Positions 61,238 to 64,000 of a stretch of DNA of 64,000 bases are shown piece after piece. The notes beneath the pieces were generated by a model. That model was not told where the DNA came from, searched no databases, and worked only from the letters and a program-made list of their open reading frames with translations. Location of the stretch: assembly GCF_040054535.1 (NCBI RefSeq), contig NC_090783.1, positions 1,633,501 through 1,697,500 of the forward strand, given 5' to 3'. This DNA is from Antennarius striatus. Lineage: Eukaryota; Chordata; Actinopteri; Lophiiformes; Antennariidae. The translations under genes and the position numbers were made by a program. The number at the start of each line of letters is the position of its first letter. Positions within the stretch are counted from its first letter, which is position 1.

Positions 61238-63030
61238 CCCTCAGGCGTCCTGACATGTTTCACCGTGTAATTACAGCCATTACCTCCTGAAACACAGCAG
61301 AGACATGAAGCATTCTTTACTCTCTGATAAGGACCTGAAACGTGTTTTTATTTACTCCTAAACATCACGTGACCCAACGGAAATAATCCCATAAGCAGTA
61401 TGTGAGGAGGAGGAAGGAGGATGAAGATGAGGCTGAAGCTGGACTGGAGGAGAGGGATAAAATGGGATTCCTGCGGAACCAGAATCTGGATCTGGATCGG
61501 GTTTTAGGAAGACTCTTTATTATCGATCATTTGAACTTGATTTGTTTTACAAACAGCTGAATACTCGATTTTTTTTAAATAAAACTTTTTTTCCCAAATG
61601 TTTAATTTTGTATTTTTAAAATTTTTATATATATGTATATATACATATATATATATACACATACTGTATATATATATATTATTTTTAAATAAATTTTATT
61701 CTATTTTTGCGCCTCTGTTGAGGTTAAATGTTTCCACTAAACTAAGATTCTAACGCATCATAAAACTGAACAACCAGGGTGATTTCTCACATTTCACCTG
61801 GATGTTGTTATTATTGTTGTTGTTTACCCCCCAGGTGCGCCTGTCTACCTGCCTGACGCCCCTGTGTCTCGTCTTCCTCCGCGTCCCTCGGTCTCCGTCC
61901 TGCGGCCGGACGCAGCGCCTCGGGCCGCCGGGTTTATCGGCCCCTCAGCGGGTTCCATTAGGGGACAGGACCTCAGAGTCTGGAGGTGTTTGTTCTGTCA
62001 CCAGATTAACAGGAACAAACTCTTTGTTTGTTTGTTTGTTTGTTGTTTGTCCTGAGGAGCCTCGACCGTCACAGGAGAACTCGACTCATTTGGGGGTTTT
62101 TTTATTTCAGACAAATTAATGTCACATTTTTTTCCCACAACCTAAAAACGAGTGGTTTTTTTTATTCACGTCTTAAATTTTGTTCCTGCTTTACGCATTT
62201 GTGCGTAACGGCTGCGTTGATCTTTGCGCCACTTAGGCTGCGCAAACTAAAATAAAACACAATTAAAGCCGCCGGGACGCGTCCCATTATGAACCCTAAT
62301 GAGCCTTTTTATGTGTGTCTTCATGATACAAACATTTGAATATAATGGACTTAAAATTCCTCGGAAAAATTCAGAATCTCCAAACATAAAATTTACAATT
62401 TTAGAGGCGGAAAATTCTTTTTATTTTTCTTTTAAGAATAAAGGACTCCAATTTGTTGAGCGATTTTCACTTATTATTGTGCATTTATTTTATTTATTTT
62501 TCACAAAAACAAAAACAAAATTATTACTAAGAAAATTAATTAAGTCCTAATTAAACACGCGTTTTCATTAGTTTTTAATGAATTAAATAATTTGATTTCT
62601 CCGCAGGTGCCTCGAACAAAAACACAGTAATCTCCGGTTTTCCATTGTGTTTTTTATTATTATAATTATTACTATAATTATTATTTCCCTCTATGTTTAT
62701 ATTAATGTTATTTTTCTCCCTTGAAATAACAGCTAAAAAATGAAATAACAGCTCGCTCCTCTTTTCCTCATTGCGCTTTAAAAAATTCTCCCGTCCAATT
62801 TCCTCTTTTTGGGGGGATAAATGGTGCAACTTGTAGCAATAATACCCCCTTCTTTCACACAAACGCCTCCCCGCTGTTTGCACCTTCAGCCCGGCTGCCC
62901 CTGAAGCCTCTCGGCTGGGTTCTGGAAGAGCTTTTCTCCGCGAACAAAAAAAGCCTCCAGAAGGGGAACAAAGGTGATCACATTTTTCCTCCGTTTTCCC
63001 TTCTCTGCGCAGAATAACCCGCTGCCTGTC
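58560..63030. other. Intergenic region between slc25a28 and nkx2.3
   Basis: No coding exon supported. It holds a 20-base poly-C (59491-59510), other G/C homopolymers (near 59290, 60056, 60298), TG tracts (60534-60558, 61199-61236), a GAT repeat (60663-60712), an alternating TA/TATA block (61627-61680) and AT-rich spacers. Confidence 0.5.
60511..60525 (-). promoter_or_regulatory. CTCF-like motif, minus orientation
   Basis: Minus strand AGCACTAGGGGGCGG, facing the plus-strand motif at 58414. Confidence 0.4.
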
Positions 63031-63039
63031 CCTCAAATG

Positions 63040-63235
63040 GGAATATTAGGACGTCAATCTCACGGCCCCTGTGCACCTTTGTCTTTGCTGAGTGCCCAGC
63101 TCTGCCTACCACACACCTTTTGTCCGACAATCCAATGAGAGCCATTATTCCGGCTCCGCGCCGCGGCTGCAGCTCGCTCCTCGGGTGCATTTAGGTGCTT
63201 AATCGCGTCCCTTAAAAGATCTCAAATAGAGAAAA
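63040..63235. promoter_or_regulatory. Candidate conserved non-coding element near nkx2.3
   Basis: Balanced-composition block free of simple repeats, unlike its surroundings. It contains CACCTTTGTCTTTGC (TCF/SOX-like), CCACACACC, CCAATGAGAGCCATTATTCC, CGCGGCTGCAGC and AGGTGCTTAA. Enhancer function is inferred from composition and position only. Confidence 0.3.
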
Positions 63236-63447
63236 ACTTCCTTCTTTCACGTCGCCTGGCACCAGAACAAAGAGTTCCTGTCGCCTGGCCTCTTCCAGCA
63301 GCTCTGAGGGCAGAAATTTGGCTCCGTGCGCCTCATTGGTGACTCAGCTCGGGTTGTTTCCATCTTTCTCTTCCTTATTTTTTAAAATATTTTGGCTCAA
63401 ATTCAGAATAAAACGCACCGTTTCTCGTTGTTGGTATTTTTTTCTGA

Positions 63448-63453
63448 TTTATT
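63448..63453 (-). terminator. Possible polyadenylation signal, nkx2.3
   Basis: Minus-strand AATAAA about 410 nt beyond the NK2 gene's stop codon. Confidence 0.45.
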
Positions 63454-63860
63454 TGTTATAGATATGAAATAAAGGACAACAATTCTCTGACGAAACAAAC
63501 AAATCAATCCAACCTAAAAACAGAACAAGTTTAAAAAAAACCAACATTTGAAAACCGGATTTTGGAGTTCAGATGAGGCCTAAAGCGGGTCCGCCTTTTT
63601 GCGCGTCGGTGCCGAAACGGCACCGATTAACGGGTTCCTGGACCGCAAAGCGTGGGATTTCAGGCTCGTGCACGCGCACGCGCGTCCACGCACCACTGCG
63701 GGGCACGACTCATCCGGTGGATCAATACTGGTTCTGTGGTTTGAGCAAATCTAGCGCGCACGTCTAAACGGTGGTGGCTAAACGGAACCGGTTTAGAAAG
63801 AGGCGCTAGTTCTGTCCAGGTTTTGGGGGGTCGGGGTGTGTGTGTGTGGGGGGGGGGGGG

Positions 63861-64000
63861 CTACCAGGCCCGGATCCCTTGGCAGGAAGTGACCGCTGTC
63901 CCTTGGTGCGTCTGGCCCTGCGGGGAGCCGCCGAGGCCGCTCATGTTTCCCAAGTTCACGTTCATGAAGGCGTTGGGGGGTCCGGATGGGGGGAGGGCGG
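63861..64000 (-). CDS. nkx2.3: NK2-class homeobox protein, C-terminal end only (probably Nkx2-3)
   Basis: The last 45 codons plus stop of a minus-strand gene running off the window. The frame reads PPNAFMNVNLGNMSGLGG, then TAVTSCQGIRAW and stop. The terminal GIRAW is the hallmark of the NK2/tinman group (Nkx2-3, Nkx2-5). The homeobox itself is outside the window, so the identity rests on this tail and on synteny: in human 10q24 NKX2-3 is next to SLC25A28 and ENTPD7 with the same relative orientations. An nkx2.5- or nkx2.7-type gene is the alternative. Confidence 0.75.
   Translation of the reverse strand, partial: ALPPSGPPNAFMNVNLGNMSGLGGSPQGQTHQGTAVTSCQGIRAW

Overview
This is a gene-dense piece of a vertebrate nuclear genome, almost certainly a teleost fish. 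The genes are split by short GT-AG introns. The non-coding DNA is full of (CA)n and other microsatellites, minisatellites and degraded retroposons, and CpG-rich promoters alternate with AT-rich gaps. Promoter regions carry clusters of GCTAGC/TTAGC words. No bacterial-style operons, RBSs or CRISPR loci are present. All exon joins below were checked by hand for frame.

Layout. (1) 1-8.1 kb, minus strand: the 5' part of aftph (aftiphilin; its C-terminus lies off the window), an unrecognised single-exon coiled-coil gene, and a complete four-exon lgalsl (galectin-related protein). aftph and lgalsl are neighbours in the same orientation in human 2p14. (2) 9.1-36.5 kb, plus strand: a complete atp6v0e gene (V-ATPase subunit e, closest to the e2 type), then crebrf (CREB3 regulatory factor, eight coding exons, 501 aa) with a CpG-rich leader region and a 3' UTR of up to 5.6 kb. 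ATP6V0E1-CREBRF is the human 5q35 arrangement. (3) 37.5-64 kb: entpd7 (minus, 13 coding exons, 603 aa), slc25a28 (mitoferrin-2, plus, four coding exons, 398 aa) and the last codons of an NK2 homeobox gene, probably nkx2.3 (minus). The order and relative orientations match human 10q24 (ENTPD7-SLC25A28-NKX2-3).

Between entpd7 and slc25a28 sits a complete, very young Ty3/gypsy-type LTR retrotransposon (45441-52621, minus orientation). It has two 799-bp LTRs that I could not tell apart by eye, a primer-binding site matching tRNA-Ser, a gag ORF with a CCHC knuckle, a textbook -1 frameshift heptamer (GGGAAAC) abutting the gag stop codon, and one uninterrupted pol ORF (protease-RT-RNase H-integrase). 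There is no env.

The host genes do not form one pathway. They cover clathrin-adaptor traffic (aftph), a lectin-fold protein (lgalsl), proton pumping (atp6v0e), stress and glucocorticoid-linked transcription control (crebrf), lumenal nucleotide hydrolysis (entpd7), mitochondrial iron import (slc25a28) and a developmental homeobox factor. The most interesting points are the intact retrotransposon, the joining of three human-separated syntenic blocks (suggesting an older paralogon or an ohnolog crebrf), several perfect snap-back palindromes, a 14-bp minisatellite opened by an inverted unit, a 23-bp minisatellite open in all three plus-strand frames, and CTCF-like motifs near gene-block boundaries.
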